The translations under genes were made by a program, and so were the position numbers. Below the pieces are notes generated by a model, which ran no database searches, was not told where the DNA came from, and saw only the letters and a program-made list of their open reading frames with translations. This document shows positions 1 through 8,450 of a stretch of DNA of 34,880 bases, one piece after another (within the stretch, counting starts at the first letter, position 1; every line of letters starts with the position of its first letter). The stretch is from an uncultured Clostridia bacterium (GTDB taxonomy: Bacteria; Bacillota; Clostridia; Oscillospirales; Oscillospiraceae). The DNA is taken from assembly GCA_946412355.1 (NCBI GenBank), contig CAMKGX010000015.1, positions 1-34,880 on the forward strand, given 5' to 3'.

Positions 1-7
1 AGAATAT

Positions 8-92
8 GGGGGATTTCCCGAGTGGCCAAAGGGGACAGACTGTAAATCTGCTGGCAACGCCTTCGGTGGTTCGAATCCACCATCCCCCACCA
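8..92 (+). tRNA. tRNA-Tyr (anticodon GTA)
   Basis: The seven-base acceptor stem (8-14 with 82-88), an encoded CCA end (90-92), the T-arm TTCGAATC and a long variable arm typical of class II tRNAs are all visible. The anticodon loop places GTA at 42-44, so it reads tyrosine codons. At 85 bases it has the expected size for tRNA-Tyr. It is followed within three bases by a perfect terminator, so it ends its transcription unit. Confidence 0.96.
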
Positions 93-94
93 AG

Positions 95-124
95 AAAAAA
101 GCACTGCGTAAGCAGTGCTTTTTT
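95..124 (+). terminator. Rho-independent terminator of tRNA-Tyr
   Basis: A perfect stem GCACTGC/GCAGTGC with a four-base loop is preceded by six A and followed by six T. The symmetry makes it able to work in both directions. Confidence 0.9.
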
Positions 125-130
125 CAATGA

Positions 131-293
131 TGTTTGCCCTTTCGGGCAAATGATGTGCGCTTCGCACATGATGTTGCCTGCGGCAATGATGTGTGCCTGG
201 CGGCACGTGGGCAAACATCGCATCACTGCGCGTGTAACGCGCAACATCACTTTGCGGCGGCAGACGCAATGCATCACTATGCCGTGAGGCATA
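131..293. repeat. Array of seven mini-hairpins with TGATG/CATCA spacers
   Basis: Seven short perfect hairpins stand in a row: stems at 133-139/144-150, 154-159/163-168, 174-178/182-186, 193-197/202-206, 227-232/238-243, 252-256/265-269 and 278-283/288-293. Stem sequences all differ. In the left half the spacers read TGATG, and in the right half CATCA, the reverse complement, so the whole array is a larger inverted repeat. A further unit of the same kind lies at 737-760. No coding region is convincing here. Confidence 0.75.
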
Positions 294-299
294 ACAGTA

Positions 300-720
300 T
301 AAAAAGCGGGCAATCATCGCCGGGTACAGCGACGCAGAGGGGCGGACAGCGCCAGCGACACCCCGCGAAGAATGAGCGGACGGTGGAGCCAGTGCCCTTG
401 GGGTAAGTCGTCCGCTCCTACGGAGGGAGACGGTGCCGTTTGCCATTCAACCGGCCGTGGTGCTCCATCGCCCGCCTACCGTAAGCTGCTGCAAAATCTC
501 GTGCTCTCGTTGCGGCAAACCGATTTCCAGACCCTTCGGGCCATGAAAATCGGGCCGCTGCCTTGCGGCGGGCACGCTGCATCCGCCATACCCCAAGGGC
601 ACTGGCTCCACAAGCCGCTCGTACCTCGCGGTGTGTCGCTGGCGCCGGCGGCGCTGTGCCCGCACGCCCCCTCATCCGTCACGGCCTGCGGCCGTGCCGC
701 CTTCTCCCCAAGGAGAAGGC
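300..720. repeat. Composite palindromic repeat block
   Basis: This gene-free stretch holds repeat modules found elsewhere in the window. Positions 497-650 contain a long imperfect palindrome (GTTGCGGCA ... GGGCCGCTGCC) followed by a conserved tail ending near CCCTTGGGG. Positions 666-720 contain the CCCCTCATCCGTCACGG module. Together, 497-720 matches 14564-14795 inside mutL in the same order and orientation, and part matches 24834-24916 inverted. Positions 330-402 carry a reverse-oriented version of the tail. Small overlapping open frames exist on both strands, but none has a recognisable product. Confidence 0.8.
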
Positions 721-759
721 GGTGACGGGGGTTTCTATGATGTGTGCCTTCGGCACGTG

Positions 760-786
760 AAAAAACCGCCCGGTGGGCGGTTTTTT
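760..786 (-). terminator. Terminator of the MATE gene (likely bidirectional)
   Basis: A 12-base-pair A/T-flanked stem AAAAAACCGCCC/GGGCGGTTTTTT with a GGT loop overlaps the MATE stop codon at 785-787. Confidence 0.85.
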
Positions 787-2209
787 ATTCCCCCTGCGGC
801 GGGTCCTTTTTGCCGGCGGCGGTGAGGCCGTATTGCTTTTTATACCGCCGGATCACTGCCGCGCCGATGGCGGCCGCCAGCAGGCCAGAGGACAGGTTGC
901 TCACCAGCATCACCACGCCGGCGCTGGCCTCGCCCAGGGTGGTGCAGTGCTGCAGCAGCCAGAACACCGGGATGCGGAACACGAACACCCGGGCGAAGTT
1001 CAGCAGCAGCGTCAGCCGGGTCTTGCCCAGGCCGTACAGCAGCGCCAGCACCGCCGCGTTCACCCCCAGGGGCACCGCGCCCAGGGCCTCGTAGCGGTAG
1101 ACGGTGACGATCTCCCGGTGGAAGGCCGGGCTGCCGCTGTCAAAGAGCCGTGCCAGCACGTCAAGCTGCCACAGCTCCAGAGACGACACCACGCCGCCGA
1201 TGATCACGTTGATGACCAGCGCGGCGTAAAACGCCTGCAGCACCCGGGCATACCGCCCGGCGCCGTAATTCTGGCCGATGATGGCCGCCGTGCCCTCCTG
1301 GAAGCCGTTTTGGGGATTGGTGGTGACGCCGCCCAGGTTGTTGGACACCCCCATGGCCCCCACCAGCGTGGGGCCGTAGACGGTGCTCATGGCGTTGACC
1401 ACCGTTTTGCCGAAGGCGAACAAGGCCTTTTCCGCCACCACCGGGGCCGACTGCACCAGCATGGGCCGGACGGTGCGCCTGTCCATGGTCACGGCGGCGG
1501 GGGAGAAGCTGAACACCCCGTCGCCGGAGGCAAGGCTGTTTTTCACGCCGCAGGCGAACATGGCCAGCTGTGACGCCAGGGACGCTACCGCGATCATCAC
1601 CAAGTCCCCCTCCAGCACGTAGACGAACAGGGCCGTCAGCGACAGCTTCACGGCGATGACCAGGAAGTTCAGCCCCATGATGCGGCGGGAATTGCCCCGG
1701 GAGCGCTCCACGGCGATGTATACATTATTGAGGAACTTCACCACCAGCACCAGCAGCTCCACCGCGAAATAGGGCCGGCCCACGGCGATCAGCTCCTCCG
1801 GCGTGCCCGCCAGGCGGAGAAAGCCGTCGGTGAAGGGCAGGATGGCCAGCAGCATCACCAGCCCCGCCGCCAAACAGATGACGTACAGGCTGCTGACCCG
1901 GCGGCGCACCAGGGCGAAATCCCCCTGGCCGTAAGCCAGGCTGATCTGAATGCCGGCGCCCACCGCCAGGCCGCCCCCCAGGGCCGACAGCAGCAGGCTC
2001 ACCTGGGACAGGTACGCCACCGCCGACACCGACTCCTTGCTGATATGGGCGGCCATCATGGTGTCTAGGATGGTGAACACCATGTTCAGCCCCTGGTACA
2101 GCGCCAGCGGCGTGCCTACCGCCAGCACCACCTTCCACATAGTGTCGTTGAGGCTGCGCTGCAAAAACCGCCGGTCCCGTTCTGTCAGGCCCGTCTTACT
2201 TTCCGCCAT
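785..2209 (-). CDS. MATE family multidrug/sodium antiporter
   Basis: A 474-residue integral membrane protein with about twelve hydrophobic segments, the normal size for MATE transporters, which export drugs or metabolites in exchange for sodium or protons across the cytoplasmic membrane. The N-terminal half carries the family pattern TPLALYQGLNMVFTILDTMM and a Gly/Ala-rich GGGLAVGAG loop; the second half repeats the fold with GAMGVSNNLGG. The ATG at 2209 is preceded by AAAGGAG at ten bases. The substrate cannot be deduced. It is transcribed alone, convergent with the tRNA-Tyr region, and its stop lies inside a strong terminator. Confidence 0.9.
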   Translation of the reverse strand: MAESKTGLTERDRRFLQRSLNDTMWKVVLAVGTPLALYQGLNMVFTILDTMMAAHISKESVSAVAYLSQVSLLLSALGGGLAVGAGIQISLAYGQGDFALVRRRVSSLYVICLAAGLVMLLAILPFTDGFLRLAGTPEELIAVGRPYFAVELLVLVVKFLNNVYIAVERSRGNSRRIMGLNFLVIAVKLSLTALFVYVLEGDLVMIAVASLASQLAMFACGVKNSLASGDGVFSFSPAAVTMDRRTVRPMLVQSAPVVAEKALFAFGKTVVNAMSTVYGPTLVGAMGVSNNLGGVTTNPQNGFQEGTAAIIGQNYGAGRYARVLQAFYAALVINVIIGGVVSSLELWQLDVLARLFDSGSPAFHREIVTVYRYEALGAVPLGVNAAVLALLYGLGKTRLTLLLNFARVFVFRIPVFWLLQHCTTLGEASAGVVMLVSNLSSGLLAAAIGAAVIRRYKKQYGLTAAGKKDPPQGE

Positions 2210-2320
2210 GGCTTCACCACTCCTTTCTCTCGCTTTAGGCCAGAAGCATACTCCAAATAAATCTGTTTTTCTACGGATAAACCACTCTTTTTACCGTAAA
2301 TAGTACCGTTTTTTCAACAC

Positions 2321-2404
2321 TGCGGGCTTTGCGAGAAAAACTGCCCCCAGCACATCGCCATTCGGGAGATGCCGGAGGAATTCGCCGGGCTGTATGAGGG
2401 GTAA
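2321..2404 (+). pseudogene. 3' remnant of an aldo/keto reductase with C-terminal ferredoxin tail
   Basis: Twenty-seven in-frame codons read CGLCEKNCPQHIAIREMPEE and then FAGLYEG before a TAA stop. This is the characteristic C-terminal iron-sulfur tail of the clostridial aldo/keto reductase family (CGxCxxxCPQHI followed by an IRE-type helix). The reading frame upstream of 2321 has no similarity and no start, so only the last part of the gene survives. A terminator follows at once (2421-2459), as expected for the 3' end of a former gene. Recognised from motif alone. Confidence 0.65.
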
Positions 2405-2420
2405 TTTCTATTTTTTCGCC

Positions 2421-2459
2421 AAAAAATCCGCCGATTTTTCGGCGGATTTTCCTTTTTTT
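2421..2459. terminator. Terminator downstream of the reductase remnant
   Basis: A perfect stem AAAATCCGCCGA/TCGGCGGATTTT with T-runs on both sides; it separates the remnant from the galactanase promoter. Confidence 0.85.
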
Positions 2460-2460
2460 C

Positions 2461-2491
2461 TTTGTGCGATTACACAAATGTATGGTATAAT
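2461..2491 (+). promoter_or_regulatory. Promoter of the galactanase gene with overlapping palindrome
   Basis: A perfect -10 box TATAAT lies at 2486-2491, with TTGTGC at 2462-2467 as a weak -35 (18-base spacer). The inverted repeat TTTGTG-N6-CACAAA at 2461-2478 covers the -35 and spacer. This is a good position for an operator bound by a dimeric repressor, but the regulator is unknown. Confidence 0.6.
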
Positions 2492-2562
2492 AAAGTGTTG
2501 ATTTCTGTGGGGAATCCACAAAAGGAAATTGCGTAAATCACAGTGAGAAAAGAGGAACGCCC

Positions 2563-5500
2563 ATGAGACGAGGATGGCAAAAATGGCTGGCGACGGCCCT
2601 GGCGCTGGTGATGGTGTTTTCCATCATGCCCAGGGTCAGCTTCGCCCAGGACGACAACCTGCTGACCAACGGCAGCTTTGAGACCGACTTCTGGCACGAC
2701 GACGGAAAATCCTGGTCTGTGGCCGTGGAGAGCTGGACCGACACCACCACCGAGTGGAAGGAGGCTTCCGCCGCCGACGGCACACATTATTTTAACTACT
2801 GGTCGAAGAGCGCCCAGGTGCTGACCATTTCCCAGACCGTGACCCTGACGGCGGGCAGCTACACCCTGTCCTTTAAGAACCAGGGCGCCAGCGCCACGGT
2901 GCAGGGCTTCATCGGCACCATGGACGGCCGGAGCGTCACTCCCACCGCCTGGGACGTGTGGGACAAGGTCAGCGATACGTTCACCGTCACCGCCGACGGC
3001 GATTACACCGTGGGCGTGCGTCTGAACCTGTCCGACGGCGGCTGGGGCCATCTGGACGACCTGCGTTTGGCGAAGCAGTCCGGCCAGGCCACCCCTACCG
3101 ACGGCCTTTACGTCACCCCCAGCACCGTTTCCGCCGAGGCGGGGGACACTCTCACCTTTACCGCCCGGTGGGTGCAAAACGGCGTGGCGGCGGAGGCCGT
3201 GCCGGAGGGGTATTCCCTGTGGTGGTGGCTGGATTACTATGCAGACAACGGCCACGCCGACGGCAACAGCGACGGCGCACTGTCCAACTACGACAACAAC
3301 AGCGGCAAGACCCTGACCTGCGGCCTCACCGTGCCCAGCGAGGGCACCTATTATCTGGCGGCGGAGCTGAAGCAGGGCGACACCCAGGTGGCCATCACTT
3401 ACGCCACCGTCACCGTCACCGCCGCCGCGGCCGCCGTGGAGGACAATTTGAACGTGAGCCGCATCAAGTTCCAAAACAGCGATTTCATCCGGGGCATGGA
3501 CGTGTCCTCGGTGCTGGCGCTGGAGCAGAGCGGCGTGAAATTCTACGATGAAAACGGCGCCGAAGGCGATCTCTTCAAGATTCTGGCGGATAACGGGGTG
3601 AATTACATCCGGGTCCGGGTGTGGAACAACCCCTACGACAGCCAGCACAACGGCTACGGCGGCGGCAACAACGACGTGGCCAAGGCCGCCGCCATCGGCA
3701 AGCGGGCCGCGGACAACGGCATGAAGCTGCTGGTGGACTTCCACTACTCCGACTTCTGGGCCGACCCCAGCAAGCAGAAGGCCCCCAAGGCCTGGGAGAA
3801 CCTGGACGTCGACGCCAAGGCCGCCGCCGTGCAGGCCTTTACCACCGACGCCCTGACCGCCATCAAGGCCGCCGGGGCGAACGTCGGCATGGTGCAGATC
3901 GGCAACGAGACCACCGGGGGCATCTGCGGCGAGAGCACCTGGGCCAACATGGCCAAGATCTACAACGCCGGGGCGGCCGCCGTCCGGGCCTTTGACGAAG
4001 ACGTGCTGGTGGCAGTGCATTTCACCAATCCGGAGAAGACCGCCACCATCAAGGGTCTGGCGGACAAGCTCCATGAGAACAACGTGGATTACGACGTGTT
4101 CGCCACCTCCTATTACCCCTACTGGCACGGCAGCCTCACCAATCTCACCGCCGTGCTGGACTACGCCGCCACCACCTACGGCAAGTACGCCATGGTGGCG
4201 GAGACCTCCTACGCCTACACGCTGGACGATTCCGACGGCCACGAAAACACCGTCAGGCGCGGCAACAACGACACCAGCGACAACCTGAAGTGGCCCTTCA
4301 CCCCCCAGGGGCAGGCCACCGAGGTCCGCGAGGTGATGAACGCCGTCAACAACGTGTCCGGCGGCAAGGGCCTGGGCGTGTTCTACTGGGAGGGCGCCTG
4401 GGTCACCGTGGGGGACACCACCGGCCTCACCGGCGACGATCTGGCGGGCAAGCGCAAGGCCAACAGCGCCCTGTGGGAGCAAAACGGCGCCGGCTGGGCG
4501 GCCAGCTACGCCGGCGAATACGACCCTGACGACGCGGGCAAGTGGTACGGCGGCAGCGCCGTGGACAACCAGGCCTTCTTCGGCTCCGACGGCGTGATGC
4601 TCCGGTCGCTGAAGGTGTTCAAATACGTGAAGACCGGCGCGGTGAACACCCTGCTGTCGGTGGAGAGCGTGGAGGCGCCCGTCCTCACCGTCACCGAGGG
4701 CCAGGCCGTCACCCTGCCCGGCACCCTGGCCGTCACCTACTCTGACAGCCAGGAGCCTGTGGCGGAGACGGTGGTGTGGAACGCCGATGATGTGGCAGCC
4801 CTGGCCGACGCCAAGGGCGGACAGAGCTGCACCGTACACGGCACGGTGACCCTCAGCCGCACGGCGGAGGACGGCGACTACAAGGGCCTTACCTCCGCTC
4901 CCGTCACCTGCACCGTCACGGTGAAGCACGTGAACCTCCTCATCGGCGACGACGTCAGCTTTGAGGGCGGCAGCGGCCGCTTCACCCTGCAAAACGCCGC
5001 CATTACCACGGACGATCCCTTTGAGGGCGCCCACGCCGTCCACTGGTATCTGAAAAACGGCGGCACCGGCACCGTTACCTACAAAGGCCCCCAGGGGGCG
5101 GGCGTCACCCTGCCGGAGGGCACCTATACCTTCGCCGTGAAGGCCCAGGGCAACAGCGGCGAGGCCGTCAGGCTGTCCGTCACCGACGGCAGCGCCACCC
5201 TTGCCACCGGCACCGATACGGCGCTGACGGGCTGGGCGGCGTGGCAGGAGAGCACCGTCACCTTCACCCTGACCCGGGAAACCGCCGTGTACCCCACCAT
5301 GACCATCGCCATCCAGCCCGGCGGCTGGGGCACTCTGGACGCCATGGAGCTGTACGCCGTGGCCGCGGAAACTGCGGCGGACAATCAGCGGCCCACCGCC
5401 CGGGAGAACCTGATGTACACCGGGCAGGCCCTGGCGCTGGTGAACCCGCCCAAGGAGGCCCTGCCGGGCTACGCCATCCGGTACAGCCTGGACGGCACCA

Positions 5501-7086
5501 CCTGGACGGAGACCGTTGCCACCGCCACCGACGCCGGAGACTACACCGTTCACGCCCGGTATGAGGGCAACAGCACCCATCCCGGCACCCTGGCTCTGGA
5601 GGATATAAGCGTTACCATCGCCAAGGCCCCCGGACAGGTGACGGCGCCGGAGCTGCGCTGGAGCATGCCCGGCAGCACGGAAGTCCAGGGTGAAGAGCGG
5701 CAGTGCTACACCGTGGGCATCGAGGGAACAGAGGGACAGGTCTACGTCATCGCGCCCCAGGGACAGGAGCCCGACTGGAGCGCCGCCGCGACCCCGGATG
5801 AGGACGGCCTGGTGGCATTCAGCGGTCTGGACGCCGCCACCACCTACGATATTTACACCCGGACAGCAGGCGACGGCAACCACGCCGAAGCCACCGCCAA
5901 GCTCACCTACACCACCGGTCTTTACAGCGTCAGCAAGGCGGGCTACGACTACGTAGGCGAGACCATCACCGTCACCCCCGAGCCGGAGGACGCCTCGGGC
6001 CTCACCTACCGCTGGTACCACGCAAAGGAGTCGGAGGAATTCGGCATGGTGCGGGAGGAGACGCCCATCTCCGGCGCGGAAAGCGCCTCCTACACCATCA
6101 CCCAGGAGGATCTGGGCTGGTATCTCTGTGTGGAGATCCGTAAGAACGGCGCCTCCCTGATGGAGAGCGAGTTCGGCCCCGTTACCTACTGGCCCGCCCA
6201 GTTCCTCACCGTCACCCTGTCCGCCGACGCCCTCACCGGCGACGGCACCAAGGCCGTGGGGCCTGCCGTCACCGTGAAAGCCGACGAGCTGGTGCTGACC
6301 CAGGGCAAGGACTACACCCTGTCCGGCCAGCTTACCTCCACCGCCTTCGGCACCCACACCATCACCGTCACCGGCTGCGGGCGCTTTGAGGGCACCCATG
6401 ACATCACCTGGACCCTGTCCGCCGCCGAGAGCCGGAAGGAAACGCGGGAGGATGCGTGGGGCAAGCCCATCGTCACCGACACGGTTTCCGCCCCCGGCGC
6501 TCCCGCCGCAGCCGTCAGCGCCATCACCCCCGCCAAGGCCCTGGCCCTGCTGGGGGAGGACAGCTATTACATGAGCCCGTCGCTCCTCTTCTACCTCCAG
6601 GCAGAGAGCAGAACCCACGCCCAGCTCTCCGCCGCCGAGGTCAACGCCCTGGCGGACCTGCGCAGAGCCGGCGCCGGGTTGCAGATGGGGCAGTATATGG
6701 CCCTGAGCTTCTATTGCCGGGAGGGCGACGGCGCCGCTCAGGCCCTGACGGAGCTGAATGAAAGCGTCACCGTCTCCGTGACCATCCCGGAGGCGCTGCG
6801 CAACGCCCCCACGGGCTTCCGCCGCACGTTTACCCTGGTGCGCGTCCATGACGGCGTGGCCACGGCCCTGCCCACCACCCGCAGCGGCAACGTGCTCACC
6901 GCCGCCACCGACCGGTTCTCCACCTATGTCATCGCCTACCGGGATTCCCCGCTGTGGACCCCCGCCGCCGATGCGCCCGTGAACTCCGCCGCCACCGGCG
7001 ATCACGGCGTGGTGCTGTGGAGCCTTCTGGTGCTGGCCAGCGCCCTGGCGCTGCCTGTGGTCACCCGCCGCAGACGGGCGGAGTAA
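2563..7086 (+). CDS. Secreted multidomain arabinogalactan endo-beta-1,4-galactanase (GH53)
   Basis: 1507 residues. GH53 enzymes cut beta-1,4-galactan side chains of pectin. Residues 1-28 form a signal peptide. A jelly-roll-like carbohydrate-binding domain follows (about 32-168, starting NLLTNGSFE), then an Ig-like domain (178-298) and the catalytic domain (about 305-690). The acid/base is E449 in QIGNE and the nucleophile E547 in VAETSYAYT. Next come a bacterial Ig-like domain (700-790), a second CBM-like domain (790-945, ending GGWGTLDAMEL, compare GGWGHLDDLRL in the first), and several Ig/Fn3-like modules to about 1290. The C-terminus has TGDHG, a hydrophobic segment and RRRR, resembling a sortase-type or membrane anchor without canonical LPXTG. 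The start has AGAGGA upstream. No transporter or regulator genes sit beside it. Family assignment is firm; binding-domain types are inferred. Confidence 0.93.
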   Translation: MRRGWQKWLATALALVMVFSIMPRVSFAQDDNLLTNGSFETDFWHDDGKSWSVAVESWTDTTTEWKEASAADGTHYFNYWSKSAQVLTISQTVTLTAGSYTLSFKNQGASATVQGFIGTMDGRSVTPTAWDVWDKVSDTFTVTADGDYTVGVRLNLSDGGWGHLDDLRLAKQSGQATPTDGLYVTPSTVSAEAGDTLTFTARWVQNGVAAEAVPEGYSLWWWLDYYADNGHADGNSDGALSNYDNNSGKTLTCGLTVPSEGTYYLAAELKQGDTQVAITYATVTVTAAAAAVEDNLNVSRIKFQNSDFIRGMDVSSVLALEQSGVKFYDENGAEGDLFKILADNGVNYIRVRVWNNPYDSQHNGYGGGNNDVAKAAAIGKRAADNGMKLLVDFHYSDFWADPSKQKAPKAWENLDVDAKAAAVQAFTTDALTAIKAAGANVGMVQIGNETTGGICGESTWANMAKIYNAGAAAVRAFDEDVLVAVHFTNPEKTATIKGLADKLHENNVDYDVFATSYYPYWHGSLTNLTAVLDYAATTYGKYAMVAETSYAYTLDDSDGHENTVRRGNNDTSDNLKWPFTPQGQATEVREVMNAVNNVSGGKGLGVFYWEGAWVTVGDTTGLTGDDLAGKRKANSALWEQNGAGWAASYAGEYDPDDAGKWYGGSAVDNQAFFGSDGVMLRSLKVFKYVKTGAVNTLLSVESVEAPVLTVTEGQAVTLPGTLAVTYSDSQEPVAETVVWNADDVAALADAKGGQSCTVHGTVTLSRTAEDGDYKGLTSAPVTCTVTVKHVNLLIGDDVSFEGGSGRFTLQNAAITTDDPFEGAHAVHWYLKNGGTGTVTYKGPQGAGVTLPEGTYTFAVKAQGNSGEAVRLSVTDGSATLATGTDTALTGWAAWQESTVTFTLTRETAVYPTMTIAIQPGGWGTLDAMELYAVAAETAADNQRPTARENLMYTGQALALVNPPKEALPGYAIRYSLDGTTWTETVATATDAGDYTVHARYEGNSTHPGTLALEDISVTIAKAPGQVTAPELRWSMPGSTEVQGEERQCYTVGIEGTEGQVYVIAPQGQEPDWSAAATPDEDGLVAFSGLDAATTYDIYTRTAGDGNHAEATAKLTYTTGLYSVSKAGYDYVGETITVTPEPEDASGLTYRWYHAKESEEFGMVREETPISGAESASYTITQEDLGWYLCVEIRKNGASLMESEFGPVTYWPAQFLTVTLSADALTGDGTKAVGPAVTVKADELVLTQGKDYTLSGQLTSTAFGTHTITVTGCGRFEGTHDITWTLSAAESRKETREDAWGKPIVTDTVSAPGAPAAAVSAITPAKALALLGEDSYYMSPSLLFYLQAESRTHAQLSAAEVNALADLRRAGAGLQMGQYMALSFYCREGDGAAQALTELNESVTVSVTIPEALRNAPTGFRRTFTLVRVHDGVATALPTTRSGNVLTAATDRFSTYVIAYRDSPLWTPAADAPVNSAATGDHGVVLWSLLVLASALALPVVTRRRRAE

Positions 7087-7214
7087 ACGAAGCTCCGCCG
7101 GGATCAACGCAAGATGACAGTATCGCCGAAAGGAGGCGGGCCGTGAGGCGGATGCCCATAAGAAAGTTTCAAAGCTAACAATGATTTGAGCATCTGTCTG
7201 ACGGAATTGGCCGC

Positions 7215-7257
7215 AACAAGACCCGGACTGTATTTGCAGCAGCCCGGGTCTTGTTTT
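7215..7257. terminator. Terminator between the galactanase and the HTH-SdpI gene
   Basis: Inverted repeat AACAAGACCCGG/CCGGGTCTTGTT with a 17-base loop and a TTTTG tail, lying between convergent genes. The 7087-7214 stretch before it holds only a possible 11-codon frame (GTG at 7143). Confidence 0.75.
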
Positions 7258-7265
7258 GTCGTATT

Positions 7266-8135
7266 TCATTTTTTATAGGCATAGAGGAAAGACACCAACC
7301 CCGGCACCCCTATCCAGATAAGCACTACCATTAGTGTCAGCGTTTCCATGTTGTTGACGAAAAAAGTCAGGGACATATATGCCAGTCCGAGCGGAATTGA
7401 AATAATCCCCAAAATCTTATGCGCAATATTCCATGCGCCTTCGTTTTGGACAGTCCACGGTAATCGCAACCCTGTGTGCCTGTTATACGGCAATCTCGGG
7501 GCTATGATACCTACAAAAACCATGAATACCGTAATAAGGGCGGAAGCAAATAAAGCCTCCTGATTTTCAGATAGATGGATCTTGGCAGTTTTGACGAGGA
7601 TCCCAAATATCGATATGATTACGATCAATACGATATCAAATACTGTGACCACTTTAATACTCCCTGTCTTTCCCGTAGTATCAAAGCCTACTGAAAGCAA
7701 AGAAATATTACGACATAAAATGATCAACACTGCTACCAGCAGTATCGATGAGATAGCAATCGCCAAAACCTCATTCCTGATAGTTTGCATGAGAGCAATC
7801 GCGATAATTGTCAGCCACAGAATCAAACCGCGAACCCTGCCCGCTTCCAGGCGAAGCCGTTCGTTTTCCGCATATCGCGCAATCTGTTCGTTTGCTTTTG
7901 CAAGCTCTGCCGCGACGTCTTTGTGATCGTACGGATCTTCCAAGGTCGTTCCGAGAAGATCATTTACGCTCACATTCAATATTTCAGCAAGGGCAATCAG
8001 CTGATCCGCATCCGGAACAGAAAGATTGTTTTCCCACTTTGACAATGTTTGCCGCACAACACAAAGCTTTACTGCCAGTTCTTCCTGATTGAGCTTCCGA
8101 TCTTTTCTATACTTCCTAATATTCTCTGATAGCAT
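7266..8135 (-). CDS. HTH (Xre) regulator fused to an SdpI-like membrane domain
   Basis: 289 residues from the ATG at 8135, chosen because AGGAGG lies eight bases upstream; a GTG three codons earlier would sit against that site. Residues 1-62 are an Xre/Cro-type helix-turn-helix (LNQEELAVKL, RQTLSKWE). A charged linker follows, then about six membrane helices. The segment RLPYNRHTGLRLPWTVQNEG matches the SdpI immunity family signature, where SdpI protects cells against the SdpC toxin and signals to a repressor. A membrane-tethered DNA-binding protein that senses an envelope signal is therefore plausible, but this is inference. The gene is clearly richer in A+T than its neighbours, suggesting transfer. 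Confidence 0.85.
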   Translation of the reverse strand: MLSENIRKYRKDRKLNQEELAVKLCVVRQTLSKWENNLSVPDADQLIALAEILNVSVNDLLGTTLEDPYDHKDVAAELAKANEQIARYAENERLRLEAGRVRGLILWLTIIAIALMQTIRNEVLAIAISSILLVAVLIILCRNISLLSVGFDTTGKTGSIKVVTVFDIVLIVIISIFGILVKTAKIHLSENQEALFASALITVFMVFVGIIAPRLPYNRHTGLRLPWTVQNEGAWNIAHKILGIISIPLGLAYMSLTFFVNNMETLTLMVVLIWIGVPGLVSFLYAYKK

Positions 8136-8222
8136 GCCAGCCACCTCCTGCTATCAGCATATTTGCCGTACTGTGCAAAAGCAAGCAACGGGTTTTAACA
8201 TTTCCCTATAGGGCTGGTAATC

Positions 8223-8450
8223 TCAGGTGTTATCCTTTTTGTTTTGTTCCAAATAGTATCTATGAGAAGCAACTATACAGAGAATCAGCCAAATTATAAT
8301 TATTACCGTCATTAAAAGGATATTCCACATACCCGGGACAAACAGTGCCAGTATGATCATAACCAACCCGGAAATCACAGAGGCAATGTCGCCGAAACGC
8401 TGGCTTTTCTGCCAGACAGTATCATTTGCCATGCTCCATGCGGTATGGGC
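8223..8450 (-). pseudogene. 5'-truncated SdpI-family membrane protein
   Basis: The frame reads HTAWSMANDTVWQKSQRFG and then two hydrophobic helices and ends NKKDNT. SdpI proteins carry a similar RTxxSM...TW...RFG stretch in their middle, so only the C-terminal half is present. The frame is cut off exactly at the stop codon of the HAD gene (8451), leaving no N-terminal half. An ATG at 8432 could initiate a 69-residue two-helix protein, but it has no convincing ribosome site (GGAG one base away). Its A+T-rich composition matches the HTH-SdpI gene downstream, so both probably arrived together. Confidence 0.6.

Noticed and set aside
372-825. Several overlapping open frames of 60-120 codons in the first 800 bases
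   Set aside because: They are translations of the palindromic repeat modules, recur with each copy in different frames, and lack ribosome sites.
2470-7269. A 1599-residue open frame on the minus strand opposite the galactanase
   Set aside because: It is the antisense shadow of a high-GC gene with clear GH53 motifs; its sequence is a Gly/His/Val-rich string without domains.
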